Shown here in pieces: positions 10,830-22,410 of a DNA stretch of 34,225 bases; within the stretch, counting starts at the first letter, position 1, and each line of letters opens with the position of its first letter. The notes under the pieces are model-generated. The model had not been told where the DNA came from and did no database searches. It worked only from the letters and a program-made list of their open reading frames with translations. The DNA comes from Echinococcus granulosus (taxonomy: Eukaryota > Platyhelminthes > Cestoda > Cyclophyllidea > Taeniidae). The stretch covers positions 520,214 to 554,438 of the forward strand of contig NW_020170407.1 in the NCBI RefSeq assembly GCF_000524195.1, read 5' to 3'. Both the position numbers and the translations under genes were made by a program.

Positions 10830-11478
10830 AGAACTTTATCCTGAAAGGAACTTACGCACTCCGTAAGCACTTTCCAGGGGAGAAAACAACTGTGATTATT
10901 GTTTTTTGAATAGATTTTTGCTATAAACTGGCCTACAATACTAAACCAAAGGAGTAGCTCGGCTGCTCGACATATTTTATCATCAAATGCCTTTAGCCCT
11001 TCCAATTACTGATCCTCTTTTAATGCGCTAAAATACACAAAAGCTTATTCCACTTCTGTATGCTTCTTTTAGTTTACCCAAGTTTAATTTAATTGCAGCT
11101 GTTTTCATCTCTTTCGAAAACGGCCTCATGCAAACATGCAATGTCCTTCTTTCAATTGGAGCTAATGCTTCAGTTGACCGTTTCAGGTCATGTGATACCT
11201 GAGCCACTTTTTGTGTAGTACTGAACCTCTCCCGCAGGTTTGAAAGATGTGCATTTGTACCCTTCGGTCACGGTTCCTACATTTTGTTTAAAAAAATCAC
11301 TTAAGATTTATTTGAGCAAAATGTCAGTTGCTGTTTACGGATGTGAATAAAAATTTAAACGTGAAATTTTTGGGGGGTGCAACTTGGTTATATTTGTCCC
11401 ACTTTAAAACTTGACTAATGTGGACTCTTCAGTTTTGCCGTTTCTGTCATAATCTGGAACATCTTAGTCCAATCAAAC

Positions 11479-11694
11479 ATGGCATCACAGATAACTCCGG
11501 AAGCCACAGTGATGGTAACAGTAAGCGAGTCCACATCAAAGGAGCTAAAAGTTCACTTTCAGTTGCTTAATCTCATATCGGAGCATCACGGAAGAAAGCG
11601 TGTGTTGCGAATGGTTGGATCGGTAAAGACTCACAAAGAAAGAGTTTTCATAGCCATATCGCAATCAACCCAGTCTCCATGGAAAAATAATTAA
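11479..11694 (+). CDS. Possible small ORF, unknown (71 aa)
   Basis: An ATG-initiated frame (MASQITPEATVMVTVSEST...) ending at a TAA at 11692-11694. It is rich in Ser, Thr, Lys and Val, with no membrane segment, signal peptide or family motif that I recognise. No splice partner, promoter motif or poly(A) signal is evident next to it. It could be an isolated exon or a chance ORF. It is listed only because the composition looks somewhat more protein-like than the surrounding ORFs. Confidence 0.15.
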   Translation: MASQITPEATVMVTVSESTSKELKVHFQLLNLISEHHGRKRVLRMVGSVKTHKERVFIAISQSTQSPWKNN

Positions 11695-13428
11695 TCACAG
11701 AAAAGTCATCATACTTGGGCAATCTGAAATCATCCAATTTGGAACTTCTGCAATGGTCATGTGAATGTGGACGTTACGCACCTTCCATAGCCTTGGTAAC
11801 AAAATGGAGCTCAGACAGCCGTTTGGGGAGCATTGAAGTGAACACAAAGTAGGAGTCAATAATGCCTAATAAATTTTAACTCTGTATGGCTGCTTTAAAC
11901 TGTATATTTTACAAAAAGGCTCCAATATTAGGTAACATTCTCACAAGTAACGATTGCCTTAAAGGAAGGGGACTATGAAGCAAAGTGATATTTTCATAAT
12001 TGCATTTAACTATCCGAGTTCTTCAATCTTCACAGTTTCGGTTGCCTTATTAGTGCCCTGGTCTTCTGTTCATACCTGCGGCCTTCCGGCTCCCCTAAAA
12101 TGCTAAGATTAAATCTTCCTTCCTACCGGCAGGCCTTATAAAATTTTCATATAGGTTTAGACTGAAAGATTAGCCTAAACTGCATATACCAACTTGAACC
12201 TCTTGTAAATATTTGACAAACCTTTGCTTACTTCATAAAGTAGATATGTGAACTGAACTAATCTACTATGATGAAAACTGCATTGTCATGAAAGGCCAAA
12301 TGGAAAATCACCAAGTTAAATTAATGCCACTTTAGCACAACTTGCAAAATGATCGCTTGTCCCTATCGGAAGGTCTTCACTCTCGCTAGTCGTAATCACT
12401 AAAAGAAGAAATTCCGTACAAGTTATCCAACGACACTCTGAATGTAGTGGTTCAAAAGATGGACCTTTGACCATCCTCCTTCGGATTGTAGAAGCCGTAT
12501 GCGAGGAAGGAGGGTCCTATAAAATTATGTAGAACGACTCCAGAGCGAATTCCTTAATTTAGCACTTAACAAAATTCTCCATATTTGCATGTAGGCTGAT
12601 GCGTTCATTATTTGAGTTTGGAATCTGCAGTCAGGAAGCGCGGGTGTCATTGGCTCTAAAATTGAATGCTGACATGGCCGTAACGCTTTAAGTTAACCCT
12701 GAAGGCTTGATTAGGCTTACCAGCCTTGCAACTACCATAATGAAGAAGTAGGCGGCTATAGGCACGACCAGAAGACTGTGTTAACTAATTAAACATCCAT
12801 TTAAGCGTCATCTGTAGCACTACCCGTGGTCTCCCTTCTAATTCAACTACAACGAGTCTTTCCTCAAATTTTAATCGACCACAAGAGATAAAGGATGCAA
12901 CCTATTAACACTGATTAATGATTTTAATGGTAACACTTGTAAAATGGCAATGGAAAGAAGAGGAGTGCCATGCATTGCTCCGTTCAGGAACAGTAAACGC
13001 AACGGTCGATCCATTAAAACATGATCGTCCTCCATTAGTGGTCATAATGCGGAATGAAGGTTTACCACAGGCTGACGCTGTTTCACGAATTCTGTAGTAA
13101 GTCTTCGCATTTTAAGCATCCATAGCTGAGTTTTGATTCAGGGACTAGGCAATTCAATCGGAAATTCGTTCGTTTATCAGTCAGTCCTGATGTATGGTGC
13201 TTATCGTTAACATGATAAAGGGCTGAGAGGGATGAGTAGAATACTGCACAGAGAAAATTGGTTCCAAAACTGAGAGAACCGAGCAGTTTGCATGGATTTG
13301 ATGCCAATCCCTGCTCAATGATAGTAATAGCAACATATTTTGCGTATTTACTGGTGCCAATTGTAATGTCATTATTGCATTGTTACTTTTGTAAATAAAG
13401 TAGCAAGGTGTATTCCACCGTCAAAAAT

Positions 13429-13863
13429 TTTATTTCATTTCCGTTCCTTTCTACCTTGCTGTGAAAATAGCTTCTTTGAGTCATCCGAGATCAGGTGGAT
13501 TTTGGATTATGACTTTAAGAGCGGAAAGATGGTTATTTTAGGTGGCAGATAACTATTCAAGAGTTTGATGCTTGCTTCTCTGAGGTATAGACAAGATTAT
13601 CCGCTATAAAAATCCATTTTCAGACACTTTAAAATCTTGAGCAAACGAATGTACAATGGAAGTTTTGTTACATTACGGCTAGAATATATGGTTTTCTCGA
13701 TTATAGGTTTGACTGACACTGGGTTCTCTGTTGTGCCAATGTAAAGCACGTAGTTTCTGGCGAATGTTGCAAAGCCGGTTTGACCAACAGTGCAACGTGA
13801 TTGGTTGAAATTGATCACGACCTCAATCACTGCGTTCGGACCTGTTTGGGACTCCTGGGTCAT
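13429..13863 (-). CDS. Possible small gene of unknown function (88 aa) with poly(A) signal
   Basis: The ATG at 13863-13861, directly preceded by an in-frame TAA, opens an 88-codon frame (MTQESQTGPNAVIEVV...) that ends at 13597. The first 55 or so residues have varied, protein-like composition (CTVGQTGFATFARNYV). The last 30 are Leu/Lys-rich and may be intron read-through. A minus-strand AATAAA lies 163-168 nt beyond the stop (13429-13434). The GC- and CCAAT-rich island at 14280-14780 sits about 0.4 kb upstream and could be its promoter. No family is recognised. It could equally be a chance ORF. Confidence 0.25.
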
Positions 13864-14279
13864 TTAGTTAAAGCGCGCATGTCACTACCCGTATGAGGTT
13901 GCAGAAAATCCTGTGGAAATAATCAATTACTTCATCTGCTTATGTAACTCAATCATGTGCTACTTGATATTCTCACTAACAGATGTAGCGTTATGTCGGC
14001 ATATTAGCCTTCCCCATTATTCATCCTACGTAAATCAAAAATTCTTCTAAACGTTTAGTAATGAATCTTAATGATGTTGGCCAGCACTGTTGAGTGAATT
14101 AGCAGAAAGAATTCCATGTTTATTTAGTCAGAAGAAAGTTGAATTCATTTGTAATAAGCCCTATAAGCTTTCCGCCTTAAAAATCGTTTAATTTTATTGA
14201 AGTACCGAGACCAGAAGACTGCTCATTTCAGGTATGCCTTATGGCTATCAGAAAGAGGAGGCAAACCCTTTGCTTGAGA

Positions 14280-14780
14280 TTTTGTCGTGCATGCATTTAA
14301 ACTACGACCGCGTGCCATTGGTCCATTGCTCGTGTCCTCCGCCCTCTCGCATCGTTTATTACTCAGCCACCAATGCAACCAGCAGGAGGCCAAGTTGTGA
14401 CGCCAACAGCCCAGCCAGCCAATCGATCGTGTGGTAGCGGATGCCTTAGTAGTAGTGGTTTTGGACGGATAGGCGCACGCACAGTTGAGATGCGTGCAGG
14501 CATATACATACGCACATGTATGGCCCATCGATTGCATTTGTGCGCACGTGCTACCGCATGCGTACGTTGGCAGGAGATTTGTTCGCCCACGCCGTTCCTG
14601 CATCTGTGTGTGTGGATGACTCATCAGAGGGCAAATGGGTCTTACGGAAGCGCGCACGTTGATGTTACGCTGAAAGGAGTAAAAACAAGTGACCAATCGC
14701 ATCGTGCCATAGCTAGCGGCTTGCGAGCCAAAAGAGGCAATAGTGAACAGCCCGTAGAAAAGACCGTTTACTGGTGAAAT
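14280..14780. promoter_or_regulatory. GC- and CCAAT-rich island, candidate promoter/enhancer
   Basis: This block is clearly richer in G+C and CpG than its surroundings. It has CCAAT motifs in both orientations (14317-14321 as ATTGG; 14370-14374, 14419-14423 and 14693-14697 as CCAAT) and an AP-1-type TGACTCA at 14617-14623. It also holds several CGCAC/GTGCG-rich stretches around 14470-14560. Overlapping open frames of 188 (minus) and 134 codons (plus) are explained by low stop-codon frequency in GC-rich DNA and resemble no protein. No recognised gene starts next to it. It may serve an unannotated transcript, possibly the minus-strand ORF at 13597-13863. Confidence 0.4.
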
Positions 14781-17700
14781 GGGAGGCAAAATCGGTCTAA
14801 ATGCTGATGCTTATTCTCAGCTAACTACTATTCTAACATCTTGCTTTCTCTGATTAGTTGGATGAAGGTAACCGATTTGGCAGTTGGGTGATTTTTACTA
14901 AAGAAATGGGCTGCACTATTTATTTACATTAAAGTGCGTGGGTTCTTGTGTTCCCACAGTTAAATCTACTTTGTTAATGCGGGATGAAATGAGTGTATAA
15001 TTTTTCTACCAATAATCGGGAGGCATTTGTGGCTGCCAGATGTGATTGCACAAGTATGTGGGGACGAATCGATGGGGAGTTCTCTTAGGGACTAGAGCCA
15101 AGTCTAATTCATCCCAAAGCCAGTAAGATTAATATCTGGCCTGTTTATGATAACAGAAGCATACGCCTCTAGGATCTGCAGAACATTGAGGTATTTCACC
15201 ACCGCGGTCTTGTAACATAGGAAGCCAAACCATGCGAATCGAAATAAGTTAGCTTTATTGTAGATGAAAGGAGTAAAAAATCGAGTAGATGGGTAAACAC
15301 ATAACCAGGAACTTGTCTAAGTGGTATTAATGTGGTTTATATAAAGACAGCTGTGTAGGTCAAACGGTAACATGGCTCCTCTCCGAAGTACTAATCCCCT
15401 AGAGCGTGATTTGACTCACAGGGACGCGTCACAAAGACGCACTTATTCATTTACGCATCGCTTTGTCAATGCAAAGGCTGATAAGCTGTGCATCCAACTT
15501 TAGCCAAAATTTGATAATATAAACAAATAAGTAGATAGTCATAATACACTCTTGAAGGATATAGTGTGCGCGAAGATGTCAAAACGTCTTGTCCGTCAAT
15601 TTGACATTTTTTGTAAAAGCTTTGTTCACGTCAATTACTGGTTTTTGATACAATGACGCATCGTGCCAAAGGAAACTGCGGCGGGCATAAATCGATAATC
15701 TACGCAAGCAGTCTCGCGACTTCTAGCCCAGTTTCAAGGTCGTGTGGTGACAGTACAAAAATTATAAAATTAAGGTGGATATCTATGGCCCTTCTCAGTT
15801 ATCGTATAGGGTATCAAATACACTAATAGCACTTAAAAATGAGTATTTGGCAGCCAAGAGACCAAAAGATAAACTTTCTCGCTACTTGCAAGATAGCTGG
15901 ATGATTCTCTTCTGGAGGAGGGTAGATGAATGATCGACTTAGAGGACGCATGGTACACTGGCTCACTGGCCTCGTTTGTCACCGCGCCTATCTGCCTCCC
16001 TTTGTCAAGAGGTTTGAATTAGATCTTATCTTTCAAAAACTAAGCTTGTCTTTTCAACCCAAAACGAGTAGGAAAAGTATTCTAATGCCTTTTGTAAGTT
16101 ATGTTACATTTCCCTTAATGGTACTTATTGTTCTTTCTTTTAAAACAGTGCATTTTGTATTGGAGTTTGGGGAACGACAAATCTGTAATTAACTTAGCAA
16201 CCGCACACAATAAACCCTAGATACTATTGTAGCGATTTTTAAACAACTGGACTTATAAACTGTGGGAACTTTCCTCTAATTTTATGTCAGAAGTGTAGAT
16301 AAAAATTCAGTCAGTATGTAGCTCCAACGGAACCTCCTTAATTAAACAAGCACGACTACCAATGCTGACGTCCTGTTCTTTTTTTGGGAGCAGCTCTGGC
16401 CATTAACCAAGCACACCGAGGTTTCAACCAATTGGAAAGGCCGTGGAAATGGCCTAGCAAACTGCCATTAATCATTGACCCAAGTGGAAGATTTTCTATC
16501 CCTCTCCACGCTCTGCCAATTCCTCAGTGGACGCGCCTTGTGGGAAAAAAAGGAATTCCACTTTACACTCAGGCCAAATTCAAGGTACAAAGACCGACCC
16601 AACACGAATGCTGGATTTGAGTATGTGACCCTGTCATTTGCTGTCTTTTGAAAGCAAAAAATTTGGATATTCCACTCCCTTTTGCAGTTGATAATTTGGG
16701 CTCTTATGGTCTTTAACTTCGAGAGAGCTCCATTAACAACCTTTTTTGTCACTACACCCAACAGGTAAATAGGTCTCTCCAGTTATAGGGTGCATTCTTG
16801 GGCCTCAGAAGAATGGCATACCGCCTCCCATGGTATTACGTTGGTGTCCTTCCGTTACACATCGTCCAAAGATCATATTATGGCCTTCCCTTAGAACAAA
16901 ATAGGATAAATGTAGCGACTCCTCTATCAGGTTTTTTAACAAACTGTACCGAATGATTGCGTTAAGGGACGTGCGAATCACTTTTTGTGAGACCCTAACA
17001 TGGAATTAGATTACAAGGTTTTATGATGATTTCGTTCGTCTTTTTTAGTTAGTTGGTAAGTCGCTTATTTGGGTTATATCAGGCCCTTATAAATGGCTCG
17101 CTGTTTCAATAGTTACTCTTTTGAAAAGAGAGAATTGAAATCTTCTGTCGCGTATCTGCGTCAGTTTAAAAATACACACCAATTACTAATTTTTTGTGGA
17201 TTTTTCTTGCATCCAACAGCCAACTTTTTAACGCGTAAAAATTTATGAAAGGTGTCCTAGCTGTACAATACTGTAGCACCCGAACTAATTCCAAGTAGAC
17301 GCGCAAAAGGTCCAAAGAATTGCTGGAACAATCTTCCAGTCGGAGCCCATAAAATTCGAGCTTATCTGGTTCATGGGCCGATATTACCTCAGTCTCAAGG
17401 TTGTAGAACATGCAGTATACCGCACCAGAATGTAATACCCAGGAAAGCCTTAATCAATTCGATTGATTCTCCCGATGAACCCTTCAACGATAGAGGTATA
17501 AATCACGCTCTCTGTGTGATACTGTGGCCTAAAAAAATCCAAATTAACATGCTGATAGCACCTTCCGGTCAAAATTAAGGTGAGTCATGACTAACTCCGT
17601 TTGTGCCTTCACCAACTGGAAAGGAAGTCGTTGAATCTTCTAATGGCAAATACTAAGTAGAAATAGATGGCGGGCAAAGGGCTCCAAATGCCAGCAATTT

Positions 17701-18718
17701 GAATTTTGCATCTTGCCGTTTACAGAGCTGTATGTGCTGGGAAATGGTTGCTGTGCCAACAGGTATCACCGAACGGTCTACAGTTCCACACTTTCAAAGT
17801 ATACACTACTTCATCGCAGAAGGCTAAGCTTGCTTTGTGTATGGTGTAGTGTACTGCATACCGCAATCCTCACTTACTAAAGATCAAGCAGTATTTTCGG
17901 TTAAGATCTACCCCTCCAGCCGATGTAGCCTCCATTTTTTCTGCAACATCCAGGTTTAATTAATCAATCGGAAGAAAGTTTAATCCGTATTTTTGCGAAA
18001 TGGATATTGCAAAACGGAATCGTGAGAAGGAAGGAAGGGAGGAGGAATATCCTGACTTCTTGGCAAGAGTGGGATTCGCAAGTTCACCTCGTTGAGGAGG
18101 TCTTGTGGATTGTGGTGGTGGTTATGTAAACAAATGAAATATTTTAAGAAGCTTCCTACGGCTATTTACAATCCACACTGAGACATTTAGAAAAGCATGC
18201 ACCAGTGAGACCTATTGGGGCCTTTCAACCTGGTCATTGGTTCACGTCTATGTGGCGACATTAACATTTAGTATGCTGCCAAAGAAAGCTAAAATTTCCA
18301 ACAGTCGTGCAGCTAATAGCATGGAGGAACTATCGAAAGGAGTTTTGGTGTACTCTTGGATAAATAAGTCAAATGAATTGAAACCACATCCACAATAGAA
18401 ATGAAGTTCCAAGGACCGTCAAAGTAAAACCAGGGCTTTAAATTGGTCATCTTACTCTCAGAAAAGTCTGCTACCGCGCCCATGAAACGTTGCAGAAGCT
18501 GGAAAACCTCTTCCAACGCCGCTTGTTATATCTGTCACAAATGTCATGTGTGGCTCAGCACAGTCCAATCCAATTCAGACACCGTTCATCAGGATCAGAT
18601 GGCAGGCAACAGTACCATTGACAGTAGTGGTACGCTTATGCAACAGCGTGTGATGACAGTGATGGCATGATGACACTACGACCACTCAGGCAAAGAGGAG
18701 AATGCCCCTGATTTCGGA
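14781..18718. other. Intergenic region, no gene recognised
   Basis: Nearly 4 kb of mostly AT-rich sequence. Open frames of 67-97 codons occur on both strands (for example 15926-16192 plus, 16468-16761 minus, 17166-17411 minus). None has a recognisable domain, consistent splice sites or a conserved neighbour. I see no tRNA-like B box, no long tandem repeat and no terminal repeats. Confidence 0.5.
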
Positions 18719-18858
18719 TACGAATCTTTTTGTGACAGAGGCGAACAAAATTATCATGAATAAGCACCTGACATTTGGAAAAGTTGGCACACGTGGGATG
18801 GCTAGGAAGATAGCTTCCCGCTCTTAACTAGCACATAAAAGTTTTTTAAGAAAAGTGA
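18719..18858 (+). repeat. Diverged dispersed repeat R-b, copy 1
   Basis: This stretch aligns by eye with 25379-25517. Shared blocks include ACGAAT near the start, a GACGAACAA-like segment, TGGAAAAGTTGG, GGGAAGA-like spacing, CGCTCTTAA and a final AAAAGT-GTGAA-like end. Identity is moderate (roughly 70%). Weaker similarity continues upstream (the AGTGGTACGC motif at about 18625 and at 25072). It is probably part of an old transposable element family of unknown type. Confidence 0.55.
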
Positions 18859-18908
18859 AGTTGACTGCTGATAAATCCCTCCATACGGAAACGATTTTAC
18901 AGCTACTA

Positions 18909-18925
18909 GTGAGTGAGTGAGTGAG
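18909..18925 (+). repeat. Short GTGA tandem repeat
   Basis: Four consecutive GTGA units followed by a partial one form a small tetranucleotide microsatellite next to repeat R-b. It has no evident function. Confidence 0.6.
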
Positions 18926-20226
18926 GCATTTGTGGAGTCGTAGAAGAACATAGGGAGAGATAAATGAAGTTTTCGTTCCTTGAAATGGGCTTAAGCATAG
19001 GCTCAAAAGTGCCGGTGAGCTTGGGCATTGACTGCAGCGACTGGATTGGTACCACAGCAGGAGGTAGTTCGGTAGCAGTGTACCCTTCATTCATTTTACC
19101 CTTTGATTGGATAGGAAGGTCACTTCGTGAGCAATTTGAATAACCTTAGTAACAGTGGTGCAAGTGTGGGTCGTGTGTGCGTGTGTGTTCAAACTAGAAC
19201 ACGCAAGACTCCTCCCCATTTACAAGTGTTTTCGTGCAAAATAATCACAAAAAAAACATGTTAGAGGCTCTAATATAATGCCCGCATTGCACCCTAACGC
19301 GTGATGTATGGGGAAACCAAACTTCCTTCAAAGTTGGGCATTCAGGCCATCATGTAGGGTTTGCAACGGTCTAAATCAGTGTCGTTGAATTTCCAAGCAT
19401 TCTGATGCCTTAAATGGAAGTTCATCTCTAACCTATAGGTGAATTTGATTGAAGCGGTAGATACAACCGAAAAGGAGATGATCAAACTTGTGTACTTTTT
19501 AACGCTTGCAGAGTGTAAGAGGGACTCATTGGCAAATGGAACGATAAGAAAGCTGAAAAGGTAGTAGGTGATTCGTCCTAACGGAACACATTTGAGATAG
19601 CATTGCAGGACAGGGGCACCAGCTATCGGTTCTAACGAATCGTAGCTCGAAGTACACGTAGGTCATCGTGAAGGCGTTGCTGAAGATCACGTCATTTCTG
19701 AGTGTTTTGAAGGATAGTTGACAAGTCAGATAGGACCAAAGTGGAGAATCAGATTACGTGCCAATCTTATTTGGTTAGGTAAAGCTCTTCAAGGATTCTC
19801 TCATATCGGATCCAGCGTATAAAGAAGAGACGGTTTCGTGTCTCCTTCCAGATTATTCATAAACCTTGCATTTAGAGCTCTTTCACTCATGACGCCACCC
19901 AAGAGAACGGTTCAGAACAGTCCCCGCTTCCCACCTGCAAACCCTCTGCGATGCCCAGCAGCACTCCATGACTAAGACCCGTCAACAAAAGTGAACACAC
20001 GAAACCGAAACACTACAAGGCCCTGGCTACCATAACATTCAGGCACGGAGGAAACCCACCAGCGCCGTATCAAGGGACACGTCAGCGGCCACACTAGAGA
20101 CCCAGCCCCCGACATGCAGGCACACCCTCACACCAATACACGCTGGACTAGGGGGCAGCCACGCAAAAACTAAGAGGGCAATACCGATCAGCAGAAGACA
20201 ATTCAATAAGGTCAAATCTTCGAAAT
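18926..20226. other. Intergenic region downstream of beta-tubulin, with a T-poor block
   Basis: No gene is recognised. The stretch 19880-20210 has a marked strand bias: T is scarce and A and C dominate on the plus strand, unlike its flanks. Reading frames in this block are broken by stops. Strongly biased A/C-rich strands are typical of some retroelement sequences, so it may be an old insertion next to the tubulin 3' end. No coding motif could be identified in it. Confidence 0.35.
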
Positions 20227-20232
20227 TTTATT
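20227..20232 (-). terminator. Poly(A) signal of beta-tubulin
   Basis: A minus-strand AATAAA lies 39-44 nt beyond the beta-tubulin stop codon (20273-20271). It is canonical in sequence and position and implies a short 3' UTR. Confidence 0.7.
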
Positions 20233-20270
20233 GATAAACGACATGATATTACTTTGGAAACTCCCAACAT

Positions 20271-21676
<1,406 letters not shown>

Positions 21677-22337
21677 CGTCTAACGAACAAGCGAATCGAA
21701 ATCCAAACTGTGCGGCAGGACGGACGGTTATGACCAAATAATGGCAATCTCTGGGAGCATTAAAACAAAGAAACCTTGCTGTTTGAATGCGAGATTTGAA
21801 CAAATTCAATACCTTTCAAACAAACACTTTTAAATGACAATCAGAATATTTTTTTGCCCAAATTTTAAAGTCTTTTTCTTTTTAGCAGTGGTGAGTACAT
21901 ATCTCTAAAGTCCCTACTTTTAGTCGTTTTCATGACATTAGATCATAAAACAATTAACAAATGATATTTTGCTTGTTTAGAATGCAAATACCCTGCTTCA
22001 ATACTGACTTGCATTTCGTCAGCTGAACAAAATGCTTCAACTAAATCGGAACTTACTCGCCCACAGCCCGTGAGATAAAACTGGTGCACTCGAAAATACA
22101 CAGCCTGCGTTCCGCTCCCATCAGGGCTAAGGATGATTCAGGATCCTCATCGACTCCCGTGCCTCCTACTCAAGTACCTCCGTAGCAGGAACCCAAAGAG
22201 CACCATACATGAGCCGCGGACCGCGTTTGCAGCGAGACGAATAAGTAACAGCCGTGCCCCCTCCCCCCCTTGGGAAAACCGAAGATGTAAAACCGCTGTG
22301 GCATTCACTAATGAATGGTTGTAACAACATTACCATT
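21677..22337 (-). other. Beta-tubulin 5' flank and PARPBP 3' flank
   Basis: About 0.66 kb between two genes on the same strand. The part next to the tubulin ATG (21677-21800) should hold its promoter, but no clear TATA or CCAAT box is seen. A GC-richer patch at about 22070-22290 includes a run of C (22258-22268). Two overlapping plus-strand ORFs of 63 codons are not credible genes. Confidence 0.35.
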
Positions 22338-22343
22338 TTTATT
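22338..22343 (-). terminator. Poly(A) signal of PARPBP
   Basis: A minus-strand AATAAA lies 68-73 nt beyond the PARPBP stop codon at 22413-22411. It is a canonical hexamer and supports the placing of the last exon. Confidence 0.6.
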
Positions 22344-22410
22344 CATAATGAAACAGACATTACATTCCTGGCACCACGACAAAGTGTGAACTCAAGTAGT
22401 CAGAAGAAAT

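Larger units (their letters stand above)
9958..14222. other. Intergenic region upstream of TYMP
   Basis: Over 4 kb without a recognisable conserved gene. It contains repeat R-a copy 2 and two weak small ORFs (11479-11694 plus; 13597-13863 minus). An imperfect hairpin at about 12461-12517 has 8-bp complementary arms (12475-12482 and 12506-12513). The rest is ordinary AT-rich DNA. No tRNA or known microRNA was recognised by eye. Confidence 0.5.

Noticed and set aside
14223..14789. Long open frames (188 codons minus, 134 codons plus) as protein genes
   Set aside because: They overlap on opposite strands in a GC-rich block where stops are rare. Composition is dominated by Cys, Ala, Ser and Thr, and no domain or splice context is visible.
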